NCBI RefSeq assembly: GCF_016907715.1
Contig: NZ_JAFBCM010000001.1
Location: 7,975,420-8,039,419 of the forward strand
From: Tenggerimyces flavus
GTDB lineage: Bacteria; Actinomycetota; Actinomycetes; Propionibacteriales; Actinopolymorphaceae
Reading direction: 5' to 3'
Length of the DNA: 64,000 nt
The position numbers and the translations under genes are program-made. The notes under the pieces were generated by a model that worked only from the letters and a program-made list of their open reading frames with translations, did no database searches and was not told where the DNA came from. Shown in pieces: positions 51,483 to 60,160 of the stretch; position 1 is the first letter of the stretch; each line of letters starts with the position of its first letter.

Positions 51483-52646
51483 ATGGGCTACTCGACGCTG
51501 TCCCACCTCACGTGCGGCAAGCAAGGCCATGATCACGACGCGGACGTGGTCGCGGGCGTGTGCGACTGCGGGTCGCCGTTGTTGGCCCAGTACGACCTGT
51601 CCGGGCTGTCGCGCGACGTGATCGCGGGGCGGCCGCCGACGTTGTGGCGCTACCACGAGCTGCTGCCGGTCCGATCGCCGGAGAACGTCGTGACGCTCGG
51701 CGAGGGGATGACGCCGCTGCTGCCGATGCGCCGATTCGGCGCCGACGTCGGGGTCCCGCGGCTGCTGATGAAGGACGAGGGGTTGATCCCGACCGGCACG
51801 TTCAAGGCACGCGGGGCGGCCGTCGGGGTGTCGCGGGCGTACGAGCTCGGCGTGCGGAAGATCGCGATGCCGACGAACGGGAACGCCGGCTCGGCGTGGG
51901 CGACGTACGCCGCGCGGGCGGGCATGCAGAGCCTGATCGCGATGCCGCGGTCGGCCCCGAAGATCTGCCGGACGGAGTGCGTAGCGGTCGGTGCCGAGCT
52001 GGCTCTCGTCGACGGGTTGATCGGCGACGCCGGCGCGTACATCCGCGGCAGACTCGCCGAGGGGTACGTGGACGTGTCGACGCTGCGCGAGCCGTACCGC
52101 ATCGAGGGCAAGAAGACGATGGGCCTGGAGATCGCCGAGCAGCTGGGCTGGCGGGTGCCGGACGTGATCCTCTACCCGACCGGCGGCGGCGTGGGGCTGA
52201 TCGGGATCTGGAAGGCGCTGAACGAGCTGCGGTCGCTCGGCTGGATCGCCGCCGACCGGATGCCGCGGCTGGTCGCGGTGCAGGCGGAGGGATGCGCGCC
52301 GATCGTTCGGGCGTGGGCGAAGGGAGCGCCGGAGTCCGAGGCGTGGCCGGACGCCTCGACGGTGGCGTTCGGGATCACCGTTCCGAAGGCGCTGGGCGAC
52401 TTCCTCATCCTGCGGGCGGTGTACGAGACCGAGGGCTGCGCTGTCGCGGTGTCGGACGCCGACCTGCTGGCCGAGCAGCGCCGGGTGGCGGAGCTCGAGG
52501 GAACGTTCGTCTGCCCGGAGGGCGCAGCGGCGTTCGCGGCGGTACGTCAGCTGCGGGAGTCGGGCTGGATCGCTTCCTCGGACGAGGTGGTCGTGCTGAA
52601 CACGGGCGCGGGCTTGAAGTACCCGGAGACGATCCCTACGCCCTAG
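51483..52646 (+). CDS. thrC: Threonine synthase
   Basis: PLP-dependent conversion of O-phosphohomoserine to threonine. The 387-residue protein carries KDEGLIPTGTFKARGAAVGV, with the PLP Lys at about 108, the phosphate loop TNGNAGSAWATYAARAG, and LYPTGGGVGLIGIWKALNEL as the second phosphate loop. Cysteines near the N-terminus (LTCGK and GVCDCG) form a zinc-ribbon-like knuckle seen in many type II threonine synthases. The ATG start fits the family length. The 3' end overlaps the convergent hypothetical membrane protein gene by 11 bp. Confidence 0.9.
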   Translation: MGYSTLSHLTCGKQGHDHDADVVAGVCDCGSPLLAQYDLSGLSRDVIAGRPPTLWRYHELLPVRSPENVVTLGEGMTPLLPMRRFGADVGVPRLLMKDEGLIPTGTFKARGAAVGVSRAYELGVRKIAMPTNGNAGSAWATYAARAGMQSLIAMPRSAPKICRTECVAVGAELALVDGLIGDAGAYIRGRLAEGYVDVSTLREPYRIEGKKTMGLEIAEQLGWRVPDVILYPTGGGVGLIGIWKALNELRSLGWIAADRMPRLVAVQAEGCAPIVRAWAKGAPESEAWPDASTVAFGITVPKALGDFLILRAVYETEGCAVAVSDADLLAEQRRVAELEGTFVCPEGAAAFAAVRQLRESGWIASSDEVVVLNTGAGLKYPETIPTP

Positions 52647-53301
52647 CGGCTTTCCGCCGGCGGGCCAGGACGCGGCCGCCGAGGCCCTCGGGCGGTGGGG
52701 TGCGGTCGTCGACGAACGGCAGGTTCGGCTGGAACTCATGCACCTCGGCGACGATCTGCTCGACGGTCGCGGTCAGCCACAGCACGTGGATGCGGGTGCC
52801 GCGGATCGGCTGGTCGGACTCGGCCCGCAGCTGGAACGCCAGGTAGTCCCACGGGACGAGCGTCGGTGTCGGACCGCCGGCGGAGGGGGTGTCGCGGGTC
52901 TCGGTGAACGCGATCAGCCTCCCGACCTCTTCCCAGCGCACCGCGAACGGCCGGCGCCACCAGCGCGCCGAGGAGTAGAAGCGGATCCCGTTCTCGTCCA
53001 TCGCCAGCTGCCGCCGGCGCATCGCCAGGTTGCCGGGCCGGTCGAAGGCGAGCACCGCCACCGACAACGGGAGCGCGAAGATGATCACGGTGGCGATCAG
53101 GATCGGCACGATCGCATCCACGCCGAACGCGCGATCGAGCAGGCGAAACAGCCACCACGGCGACGAGACGACGAGGAACGCGGTCGTCAGCAGCCCGCCC
53201 ACCGTCAGCACCGCGCTGACGACACCACCGAGCCGCACCCGCTGGCTGACCACGAACTCCCCGGCCACGACTCTCCTGTTGGTCTCGACAGATCCCACCA
53301 T
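52636..53301 (-). CDS. Hypothetical two-helix membrane protein (PH-like)
   Basis: A 221-residue protein. After a short cytoplasmic start, two membrane helices (GVVSAVLTVGGLLTTAFLVV and VPILIATVIIFALPLSVAVL) are followed by a soluble basic/aromatic domain with MDENGIRFYSSARWWRRPFA and VRWEEVGRLIAFTETRD, similar in pattern to bacterial PH-like or DUF6585-type domains. I do not recognise a family with confidence. It is convergent with thrC and separated by a hairpin region from the murein-hydrolase-like gene upstream. Confidence 0.65.
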   Translation of the reverse strand: MVGSVETNRRVVAGEFVVSQRVRLGGVVSAVLTVGGLLTTAFLVVSSPWWLFRLLDRAFGVDAIVPILIATVIIFALPLSVAVLAFDRPGNLAMRRRQLAMDENGIRFYSSARWWRRPFAVRWEEVGRLIAFTETRDTPSAGGPTPTLVPWDYLAFQLRAESDQPIRGTRIHVLWLTATVEQIVAEVHEFQPNLPFVDDRTPPPEGLGGRVLARRRKAARA

Positions 53302-53325
53302 CGCAACCTATCCACAAGCGAACGC

Positions 53326-53395
53326 ACTTCCCTAGCCCAACCGGGGTTTTGCCACGTGGCAACACCCTCCAGAACCCCGTTTCGGTAAGGGAAGT
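53326..53395 (-). terminator. Imperfect 23-bp hairpin after the dapD-murein hydrolase unit
   Basis: Arms 53326-53348 (ACTTCCCTAGCCCAACCG then GGGTT) and 53373-53395 pair at 19 of 23 positions. The loop contains TTGCCACGTGGCAA, a 14-bp palindrome at 53349-53362. It starts 33 bp downstream of the gene ending at 53429 and precedes the next minus-strand start at 53301. Confidence 0.55.
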
Positions 53396-53428
53396 CGCGC
53401 AGGTTGGGGACAACTGGCGACGGGTGGG

Positions 53429-54277
53429 CTAGGCGGGTGGGGCGAAGGCGAGGCGGACGGTGCCGGTTCCCGAGCCGGCGTCCGGGGCGGTTTGCCAGCC
53501 CGAGCGCGACTCCCCCATCGTCCAACGCTGGTTGCCGAAAGTCACCGACGTGAGGCCGAACTTCTTGGCATGCGCCACCGACCACTGCGCGATCGCCCAG
53601 CCTCGTTCGGCCTGCGAAACCCGTACCGCGGTGGACGTTGCGTTGCTGCTCACCGTCAGCGAGCCGAACGACTTCCGCAGCTCCGCACGCAGCGCGGACG
53701 GCTGCGCAACGGCGGATTCATCGGGACGCACCGCACAGCTGAACGCGGCCGTCGAGTGCCCGGTCAGCGAGGACGCCAGCGCACGGGCGTCCGGTTCGTG
53801 CTGCGCGTACGCCTGGCCGGCTGCCGACTTCTGCACCCGCTGGGCCGCGTCGGTGATCTCCATCGACGTGTACCCGTCGATCTTCGCCAGCGCCGCGTAG
53901 AACTTGTTCGTCGAGTAGTACGGGTCGAGGATCTGCTCCACCGTTCCCCAACCCATGCTGGGCCGCTGCTGGAACAGCCCGACCGAGTCCAGGTGCCCGC
54001 CGGACAGGTTGCGCAGCCCAGACTCCTGAAACGCGGTCGCCAGCGCGATCGTCGCCGCGCGCGCCGGCATGCCGCGCCGGATCGACACCGCCGAGATCAG
54101 CGCGGCGTTCTCCGCCTCTTCCAGCGACAGACTGGCCGAGTGCCCGTTCACCGTGGCCTCGCAGCCCTCGGTGAACGGCAGCTCGCCGGCCAGCCGGTCG
54201 GACAGGAGGTACGCGCCGAACGTCACCAGCCCCGCGACGACGGCCAGCGACAACAGGATGACGAGGGCCTTACGCAT
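53429..54277 (-). CDS. Secreted lysozyme-like murein hydrolase/lytic transglycosylase
   Basis: A 282-residue exported protein. A signal-anchor (ALVILLSLAVVAGLVTFGAY) precedes AENAALISAVSIRRGMPARA and ALATAFQESGLRNLSGGHLD-SVGLFQQRPSMGWGT, where Glu is the likely catalytic acid of a lysozyme-fold domain. The pattern is the one often mislabelled as a heavy-metal transporter. The C-terminal part (about 190-282) is unassigned. Its ATG overlaps the dapD stop by one base (TGATG), so it is coupled to dapD, linking wall-precursor synthesis with a wall hydrolase. Confidence 0.8.
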   Translation of the reverse strand: MRKALVILLSLAVVAGLVTFGAYLLSDRLAGELPFTEGCEATVNGHSASLSLEEAENAALISAVSIRRGMPARAATIALATAFQESGLRNLSGGHLDSVGLFQQRPSMGWGTVEQILDPYYSTNKFYAALAKIDGYTSMEITDAAQRVQKSAAGQAYAQHEPDARALASSLTGHSTAAFSCAVRPDESAVAQPSALRAELRKSFGSLTVSSNATSTAVRVSQAERGWAIAQWSVAHAKKFGLTSVTFGNQRWTMGESRSGWQTAPDAGSGTGTVRLAFAPPA

Positions 54278-55221
54278 CAGGCGTTGGTGTGCAGGGCCTC
54301 GTTCAACGCGAAGCCTCCGCCCTCCCGGACGACGGCCTCCAGCGCGCCGGAGACACTGTTGCGACGGAACAGCAGGCCGGGCGACCCGGATAGCTCGACA
54401 GCCTTGACGATCTCGCCGTCCGGCATCCGGACCTTAGAGCCAGCCGTGACGTAGCAGCCCGCCTCGACGATGGAGTCGTCGCCGAGCGAGATCCCGAGGC
54501 CGGCGTTCGCACCGACGAGGCAGCGCTTGCCGACCGAGATCACCTCGCGGCCACCGCCCGACAGCGTGCCCATGATTGACGCACCACCACCGATGTCGGA
54601 GCCGTCCTCGACGACCACGCCGGCGGAGATCCGACCCTCGACCATCGACGCGCCGAGCGTTCCCGCGTTGTAGTTGACGAAGCCCTCGTGCATGACGGTC
54701 GTGCCCTCGGCGAGGTGCGCGCCGAGCCGTACGCGATCGGCGTCACCGATCCGCACGCCGGCGGGGAGAACGTAGTCGACCATCCGCGGGAACTTGTCGA
54801 TGCCGTACACCGTGACCCGATGCCCGGCGGCCATCATCCGCAGCCGGGTCTGCTCGAAGCCGTCGACCGGGCACGGACCGAGGTTGGTCCACACGACGTT
54901 GTTGAGCTCGCCGAAAATGCCGTCCAGGTTGAGCTCTCGCGGTCGCACGAGCCGGTGCGACAGCAGGTGGAGGCGCAGGTACGCGTCGCTCGCTCCCGCG
55001 ATCGGGTCGTCCAGCGAGTCGATCACCGTACGCATCACGCGACGCTCGACGCCACGCACGTCGTCGGCGCCTTCGAGGGCGGACAGGTCGGCCGGGGGCT
55101 CGTTGTCGTCCGGGGCGGGGCTCCCGAGTCGAGGCGCGGGGAACCACGTGTCGAGGACCGTCCCGTCGGGAGTGGTCGTCGCGACACCAAAGGCCCAGGC
55201 GCCAGGCCGTGTCTGGGTCAT
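54277..55221 (-). CDS. dapD: Tetrahydrodipicolinate N-succinyltransferase
   Basis: Succinyl branch of lysine and meso-diaminopimelate synthesis. The 314-residue protein from ATG 55221 ([20 protein letters not shown]) is the actinobacterial DapD type, with a left-handed beta-helix ([80 protein letters not shown]). A longer frame to 55275 crosses the divergent dapE start region and is rejected. It is divergent from dapE, sharing a 63-bp intergenic region. Confidence 0.95.
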   Translation of the reverse strand: MTQTRPGAWAFGVATTTPDGTVLDTWFPAPRLGSPAPDDNEPPADLSALEGADDVRGVERRVMRTVIDSLDDPIAGASDAYLRLHLLSHRLVRPRELNLDGIFGELNNVVWTNLGPCPVDGFEQTRLRMMAAGHRVTVYGIDKFPRMVDYVLPAGVRIGDADRVRLGAHLAEGTTVMHEGFVNYNAGTLGASMVEGRISAGVVVEDGSDIGGGASIMGTLSGGGREVISVGKRCLVGANAGLGISLGDDSIVEAGCYVTAGSKVRMPDGEIVKAVELSGSPGLLFRRNSVSGALEAVVREGGGFALNEALHTNA

Positions 55222-55284
55222 ACCGGCCAGCCTGCCAGAATCCCGACGCGTCCGCAGCACGGGCCTGGGTGGCACACTTCAGGC

Positions 55285-56334
55285 GTGCTCGATCTCACAA
55301 CGGACGTCGTCAGCCTCACCACCGCACTCGTCGACATCGAGTCGGTCAGCAGGAACGAAAAGCAGCTCGCGGACGTTGTCTTCGCCGCCCTGCAGGACGT
55401 TTCGCACCTCACCGTGACGCGGTACGGCAACACCGTCGTCGCCCGAACGCACCTCGGCCGCGCCGAGCGCGTCGTCGTCGCCGGTCACCTCGACACCGTG
55501 CCGTACGCGGACAACCTGCCGGCGAAGCTCGAGGGCACCCGGCTGTATGGACTCGGGGCGTGCGACATGAAGGGTGGTGTCGCCGTCGCGCTGCGGCTCG
55601 CCGCGTCCGTCGCCGAACCCGTGCGCGATGTCACCTACGTCTTCTACGACTGCGAGGAGATCGAGGCCGAGCGCAACGGGCTCGGTCAGCTCGCCCGCAA
55701 GTCGCCCGAGGTGTTGGCGGGCGACTTCGCTGTGCTGATGGAACCGACGAGCGCGCAGGTCGAGGGCGGCTGCCAGGGCACGCTGCGCGTCGACGTTCTC
55801 GTCAGCGGCAAGCGGTCGCACAGTGCCCGGTCGTGGATGGGCGTGAACGCGATCCACGGCGCGGGGGCGGTGCTCGCGCGGCTCGCCGAGTACGAGCCGC
55901 GTCAAGTTCCGATTGACGGGCTCGTCTATCGCGAGGGACTCAACGCGGTCGGGATCTCCGGAGGCGTTGCGGGCAACGTGATTCCGGACGAGTGCCGCGT
56001 CACGCTGAACTACAGGTTCGCGCCGGACCTGTCCGAGGAGCAGGCTTTCGCCCACGTACGTGAGGTGTTCCACGACTACGAGGTCGCGCTGCTCGACTCC
56101 GCGCCGGCAGCGATGCCCGGGCTCTCGCATCCCGCGGCGGCCGCCTTCGTCGAGGCCGTCGAGGCCGAGCCGCGGCCGAAGTTCGGCTGGACCGACGTGG
56201 CCCGCTTCACCGAGCTGCGCGTCCCGGCGGTGAACTACGGCCCGGGCGACCCGATGCTCGCGCACACCAAGGACGAGTTCGTCGAGGTGGAAGAGCTCCG
56301 TCAGTGCGAGGCGCGCATGCGCCGGTGGCTCTGA
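55285..56334 (+). CDS. dapE: Succinyl-diaminopimelate desuccinylase
   Basis: Zinc-dependent M20 hydrolase releasing L,L-diaminopimelate. In the 349-residue protein from GTG 55285, the metal ligands lie in VVVAGHLDTVP (His and catalytic Asp), LGACDMKGGVAVAL, VFYDCEEIEAERN and ALMEPTS-type strand (LMEPTSAQVEGGCQGTLRV); the dimerisation domain includes SGKRSHSARSWMGVNAIHGA. The C-terminal part has FGWTDVARFTELRVPAVNYG and AHTKDEFVEV with the final His. The start region VLDLTTDVVSLTTALVDIES fits actinobacterial DapE. It is divergent from dapD. Confidence 0.95.
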   Translation: MLDLTTDVVSLTTALVDIESVSRNEKQLADVVFAALQDVSHLTVTRYGNTVVARTHLGRAERVVVAGHLDTVPYADNLPAKLEGTRLYGLGACDMKGGVAVALRLAASVAEPVRDVTYVFYDCEEIEAERNGLGQLARKSPEVLAGDFAVLMEPTSAQVEGGCQGTLRVDVLVSGKRSHSARSWMGVNAIHGAGAVLARLAEYEPRQVPIDGLVYREGLNAVGISGGVAGNVIPDECRVTLNYRFAPDLSEEQAFAHVREVFHDYEVALLDSAPAAMPGLSHPAAAAFVEAVEAEPRPKFGWTDVARFTELRVPAVNYGPGDPMLAHTKDEFVEVEELRQCEARMRRWL

Positions 56335-56335
56335 C

Positions 56336-57493
56336 ATGCGCGTGCTGTTGGCCACCACCTCGGGCATGGGGCACTACGTTCCGATGTTGCCGTTCGCCGC
56401 TGCCCTTGTGCGGGCCGGGCACGAGGTGCAGGTCGCGGCGCCGCGGTCGTTCGCGGCGGCGGTGGAACGGTCGGGCTATCCGTACTGGCCCTGCGCCGAC
56501 GTCGATCCGGCGGAGCTCGCGGCGGCACACGCGCGGATGAACGCCGCGCCGCCCGAGCAGCGGAACGCCGCGTTCGTCGAGGTCGCCGCCGACCTCGCGC
56601 CGCGGGCGATCCTCCCGGGCATGCTGACCGCGATCGACGCGTACCGCCCGGACCTCGTCCTGCGTGAGGTCGGCGAGCTGGGTTCGGCGATGGCGTCCGA
56701 GCTGCGCGGCGGGATCCCGCAGGTCCAGGTGCTGATCGGGCTCGCGAAGTTCGGCACCCTGTTGAGGGACGTGGTCGGTCCGATCCACGGCCGGGCGCGC
56801 GTGTGGGCAGGGCTGCCAGCCGAGGGAACGACGTCGGTCCCGTCGGTGTCGCTGCTGCCTCTGTCGTACGAGGAGCCCGGCACGGCCGGCTCCGAGGTGC
56901 GGCGGTACGTCGACGCGTCCGTTCTCGATGCCGCGGAGCCGTTGCCGGACTGGTCGAACGGGAACGCGGATCCGTTGGTGTACGTGACGTTCGGGACCGT
57001 GTCCGCGTCGGTGCCGCAAGCTGTTGCGACGTTCCGTGCGGTCGTGGAATCCCTTGCCTCGTTGCCGATCCGACTCCTCGCGACCGTGGGCGACGGCGGC
57101 GACCCGTCGGCGTTCGACGGGTTGCCGGCGAACGTGCGGGTCGAACGGTTCGTCCCGCAGGCCTCCGTACTGCCGCACGCTGCGGCGATGGTGTGCCACG
57201 GCGGGATGGGCACGGTGCTCGGCGGCTTGTCCGCGGGCGTGCCGATGGTGGTCGTACCGCAGTTCGCCGACCAGCCGGACAACGCCGCGCGGGTCGAGGC
57301 GCTCGGCGCCGGGCTGCAGGTACGCAACGACCACCTCGACGACCCCGTCGATCCGGCGTGGGTCGCCGAAGCGACGCGGCGCGTGCTCGCCGAGCCGTCG
57401 TTCCGGACCGGCGCGGAGAAGCTGCGCGCCGACATCCACGCGCTGCCGCCGGCCGACGAGGCCGTGGCGTTCTTCGAGGAGCTCGCTAGCTGA
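56336..57493 (+). CDS. UDP-glycosyltransferase (MGT/GT1 family)
   Basis: A 385-residue GT-B fold enzyme. The N-terminal acceptor domain begins MRVLLATTSGMGHYVPMLPF; the C-terminal donor domain has VYVTFGTVSASVPQA and the sugar-nucleotide motif HGGMGTVLGGLSAGVPMVVV followed by PQFADQPDNAARVE. This is the macrolide-glycosyltransferase-like class that modifies antibiotics and other hydrophobic acceptors. It begins one base after the dapE stop, on the same strand. Its 3' end overlaps the convergent sortase gene by 8 bp. Confidence 0.9.
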   Translation: MRVLLATTSGMGHYVPMLPFAAALVRAGHEVQVAAPRSFAAAVERSGYPYWPCADVDPAELAAAHARMNAAPPEQRNAAFVEVAADLAPRAILPGMLTAIDAYRPDLVLREVGELGSAMASELRGGIPQVQVLIGLAKFGTLLRDVVGPIHGRARVWAGLPAEGTTSVPSVSLLPLSYEEPGTAGSEVRRYVDASVLDAAEPLPDWSNGNADPLVYVTFGTVSASVPQAVATFRAVVESLASLPIRLLATVGDGGDPSAFDGLPANVRVERFVPQASVLPHAAAMVCHGGMGTVLGGLSAGVPMVVVPQFADQPDNAARVEALGAGLQVRNDHLDDPVDPAWVAEATRRVLAEPSFRTGAEKLRADIHALPPADEAVAFFEELAS

Positions 57494-58124
57494 CCAGCTC
57501 GGCGTACACGACGATGTTGTCGCGGTAGCCGCCCTCGCGTTCCCAGTCGCCGCCGCAGGTGATGAGCCGCAGTGTGGGGATCGGGGTCGGGCCGTAGACA
57601 GCCGCGGTGGGGAACTTGCGCTTCGGGTACGCCTTCACCTGCGCGACGCGGAACTTCACCGTCGACTTGTCGCTCAGCTCGACGCGCACCTCGTCGCCCG
57701 GCTGCAGGTCGCGCAGCCGCCAGAACACCGCCGGGCCGGTCTTGGAGTCGACGTGGCCGGCGATCACCGCCGGGCCGGTCGCACCGGGGACCGGGCCGCC
57801 GTCGTACCAACCGGCGCGCGCGAACTCCTTCGGCCGCTCGAGTTCGCCCGACTTGTCGAGCTTCAGCGACATCAGCGCGCTGCGCACGCCGATCGCGGGG
57901 ATCTGGACGGACTGGGGACGTACGCCCGCCAGCTCGACCTTGCCGGCCGGGTCGGAGCCGGTGACCTTGCCCCCTGGCGAGGACGACGGCGTCGGCGCGC
58001 CGGCCGTGCTGGTCGCCGGGTTCGCCAGGGTCGCCGCCGGGCTCGGGCCCACGTCGGCCGGCGCTGGCTGGTTGCACGCGCTGAGGAGGAAGAGGGTCAC
58101 CAGCGCCCCCGCGAGCCACCTCAT
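57486..58124 (-). CDS. Class F sortase
   Basis: A 212-residue membrane-anchored transpeptidase. A lipoprotein-like N-terminus (MRWLAGALVTLFLLSACNQP) is followed by a Pro/Ser/Thr-rich linker and the sortase beta-barrel: His in AVIAGHVDSKTGPAVFWRL, Cys in LRLITCGGDWEREGG and Arg in the following GGYRDNIVVY. This matches class F sortases of actinomycetes, whose substrates are mostly unknown. Its start overlaps the stop of the membrane glycosyltransferase-like gene by 4 bp, so the two are cotranslated. No LPxTG-type substrate is recognised in the window. Confidence 0.88.
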   Translation of the reverse strand: MRWLAGALVTLFLLSACNQPAPADVGPSPAATLANPATSTAGAPTPSSSPGGKVTGSDPAGKVELAGVRPQSVQIPAIGVRSALMSLKLDKSGELERPKEFARAGWYDGGPVPGATGPAVIAGHVDSKTGPAVFWRLRDLQPGDEVRVELSDKSTVKFRVAQVKAYPKRKFPTAAVYGPTPIPTLRLITCGGDWEREGGYRDNIVVYAELVS

Positions 58125-60010
58125 TTGGGCATCGCGGTGGGGCTCGGCGGGGTGTAGCGGATCTCCAGCACGTTGTATCCGTTCACGACCCGGACCTCCA
58201 TGCTGGCAGGCCGGTACGTCGGCAACTGCACCTTCAACTCCGAGATGACGGCCTTTGCTCCCTTGGAGTCGGCGCCCTCCGCGTCGACGACCGGCAGGCC
58301 GTCGACGGCCGCGATGAGCGCGGACCGGCGGAGGACGTTCGTGCCTTCCTCGCCAGGCTCGGCGGGAAACTGGTAGACGACGAGCTCGTGGGTGCCGGAG
58401 AGCAACGCGAGCACGCTGAGCAGCCGCGGGTCGACGCGTGCCTCGCTGAGCGCCGCGCGCGCGTCGCTGTCGAGGTGGAGGCGGACGTTCTTGGTGAGCT
58501 CGAGGCCGGCGCGGGCCCTGTTCTGGGCGTCCTTGTCCTGTTCGCGTTCGGCGACCTCCTTGCCCTCCGGCAGGATCCGGCGTACCTCGATCCGCTGCCC
58601 GGTGGGGCCGAACCTCGCGTGGGACTGGGAGTTCGAGGTCGCGCTCTTGAGGATCGGCGAGGACATCTGCGGGACCGCGACGAGATATTGATAGCTCTTC
58701 CAGTCGCGGGCTTTCGCGAACGTCACAAGGCGTTTCTCGTCGACGCCGCCGACAATGAGGTCGACCCACATCGCGTCGTCGACAATGAGCTTGTCCTTCG
58801 GACGTACGTTGCTCGCGATCCAGCTCGTGGCCGCGTACCTCGGCCGCTCCTGGTGCCCGGAGTAGATCGAGACAATCGACTTCGGCCAGAACGCGGCAGC
58901 GAGGGCGACGTTGCCGATCAGCAGAAGCACGGCGACGATCGCGATCGGCCGCTGCAGGAACGGCTGCCCCTCCTTCGCACCCGCCCGGATCGCCGCGTCG
59001 ATGACGCCGGCGACGAGCAGCGCGACGAGCGGAATGACGGCGACGACGTACGTCTCCGGGTGGGCGCCGGGCGCGAACCAGAACGCGACCTCGATCAGCA
59101 CCCCGACGCTGAACGGGCGGAGCCATCTGAGGCGGAGGCCGGCAATGACGCCGACCGCGCCGAACGCGGGCAGAATCGGATCGAGCCCGATCAGCCGCTG
59201 AGCATTGCCGAGCTCTTCGACGTTCCCGTACAGGCTGGTGCTGAGGTTGGCCCAGATGTTGGTCTGCTCGATGCCGGGGAGCGCTTCGCCGTACCGCCAG
59301 AGCGCGGCGAGGTAGGCGAGGCCGAGGATGCTGAGGACGATGGCGGAGATGAGTCGCGGGGTGCGGTCCTGGGTCCAGGTGAAGCCGCGCCAGAGCAGCC
59401 AGCCGAGGATGGGGAGAAGCACGATGAACGTCGGCTTGGTGACGACGGCGAGCGCGAACGCGACGATCGCGATCGGGTAGGCGAGGCCTTTGGCGAAGCG
59501 GACGCTGGCGAACAGGAACGCGATCAGCAGCCACGGAACGGCGAGGTTGTCGAGCAGGACGAGGCGGTGGTACTCGATCGCGAGCGGCGAGATCGCGTAG
59601 AAGACGACCGCACCGGTGGCGCCCAGTCTGGTGAGGCCGATGCGTCTTGCGAGGAGCCAGAGCGCGAGGCAGGCGAAGACGTGAGCCGCGACCATCGCCT
59701 CCCTACCTGCCGCGATCGCGCTGGTGGCGTGCTGGAACGCGTCGGTCAGGTCGGTCCAAGCAGCGAGCTGCCACCACCCGGCAGAAAGCTCGGCCCAGCT
59801 GGCGTTGTAGAGGAGGTGACTCGTGCGTTCGAGGTTGAACGCCTGAGCGACGTGCAGACCCTCACCGATAGTGCTGGTGGGACTACCGATCAGATTGGTG
59901 AGCTGGATGATCGCTGCGGCGGGAAGCAGAATCACCAACGCCAGCAGGGATCCAGCCCAGCCGTTCAGCCACGACAAAACCACCTGAACGGGGCGAGGTC
60001 GTGGCGACAC
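58121..60010 (-). CDS. GT-C-type polytopic membrane protein (glycosyltransferase 39-like)
   Basis: A 629-residue integral membrane protein. GTG 60010 starts MSPRPRPVQVVLSWLNGWAG, followed by about ten helices in the first 400 residues. An early extracytoplasmic loop has HVAQAFNLERTSHLLYNASW, followed by IAAGREAMVAAHVFACLALW and EYHRLVLLDNLAVPWLLIAF, a pattern of dolichyl-phosphate-mannose-type glycosyltransferases. A large soluble C-terminal part follows (about 400-629). The DxD-type acidic motif is not obvious to me. The stop overlaps the sortase start, so glycan or surface-protein assembly is a joint theme. Confidence 0.78.
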   Translation of the reverse strand: MSPRPRPVQVVLSWLNGWAGSLLALVILLPAAAIIQLTNLIGSPTSTIGEGLHVAQAFNLERTSHLLYNASWAELSAGWWQLAAWTDLTDAFQHATSAIAAGREAMVAAHVFACLALWLLARRIGLTRLGATGAVVFYAISPLAIEYHRLVLLDNLAVPWLLIAFLFASVRFAKGLAYPIAIVAFALAVVTKPTFIVLLPILGWLLWRGFTWTQDRTPRLISAIVLSILGLAYLAALWRYGEALPGIEQTNIWANLSTSLYGNVEELGNAQRLIGLDPILPAFGAVGVIAGLRLRWLRPFSVGVLIEVAFWFAPGAHPETYVVAVIPLVALLVAGVIDAAIRAGAKEGQPFLQRPIAIVAVLLLIGNVALAAAFWPKSIVSIYSGHQERPRYAATSWIASNVRPKDKLIVDDAMWVDLIVGGVDEKRLVTFAKARDWKSYQYLVAVPQMSSPILKSATSNSQSHARFGPTGQRIEVRRILPEGKEVAEREQDKDAQNRARAGLELTKNVRLHLDSDARAALSEARVDPRLLSVLALLSGTHELVVYQFPAEPGEEGTNVLRRSALIAAVDGLPVVDAEGADSKGAKAVISELKVQLPTYRPASMEVRVVNGYNVLEIRYTPPSPTAMPK

Positions 60011-60104
60011 GTCTCACTGTATCCAGCTGAGGACCATATGGACCCGCCGTTTCTCGCAGCCGAAGTCGTTGTCCAGAAGGGAAATCGGACGTTATAGGAG
60101 TCTT

Positions 60105-60120
60105 CCACGACAAACGCCCC
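60105..60120. repeat. 16-bp direct repeat, copy 1
   Basis: CCACGACAAACGCCCC, identical to 62490-62505, which belongs to the gltA terminator region. This copy lies 30 bp outside the HNH-gene stop codon. The two copies bracket 2.37 kb carrying the HNH gene, a long hairpin, tandem repeats and a small hypothetical gene. Confidence 0.7.
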
Positions 60121-60135
60121 ACGCGCGCCGCAGCC

Positions 60136-60160
60136 ACCCGGCCGCCGCTTTAGGCGGCCG
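60136..60160 (-). terminator. Hairpin enclosing the HNH stop codon
   Basis: CACCCGGCCGCC and GGCGGCCGGGGTG pair with one bulged base around the loop GCTTTA that contains the TAA stop of the HNH gene. No U-tract. It may end the HNH transcript or define the end of the inserted segment. Confidence 0.45.
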
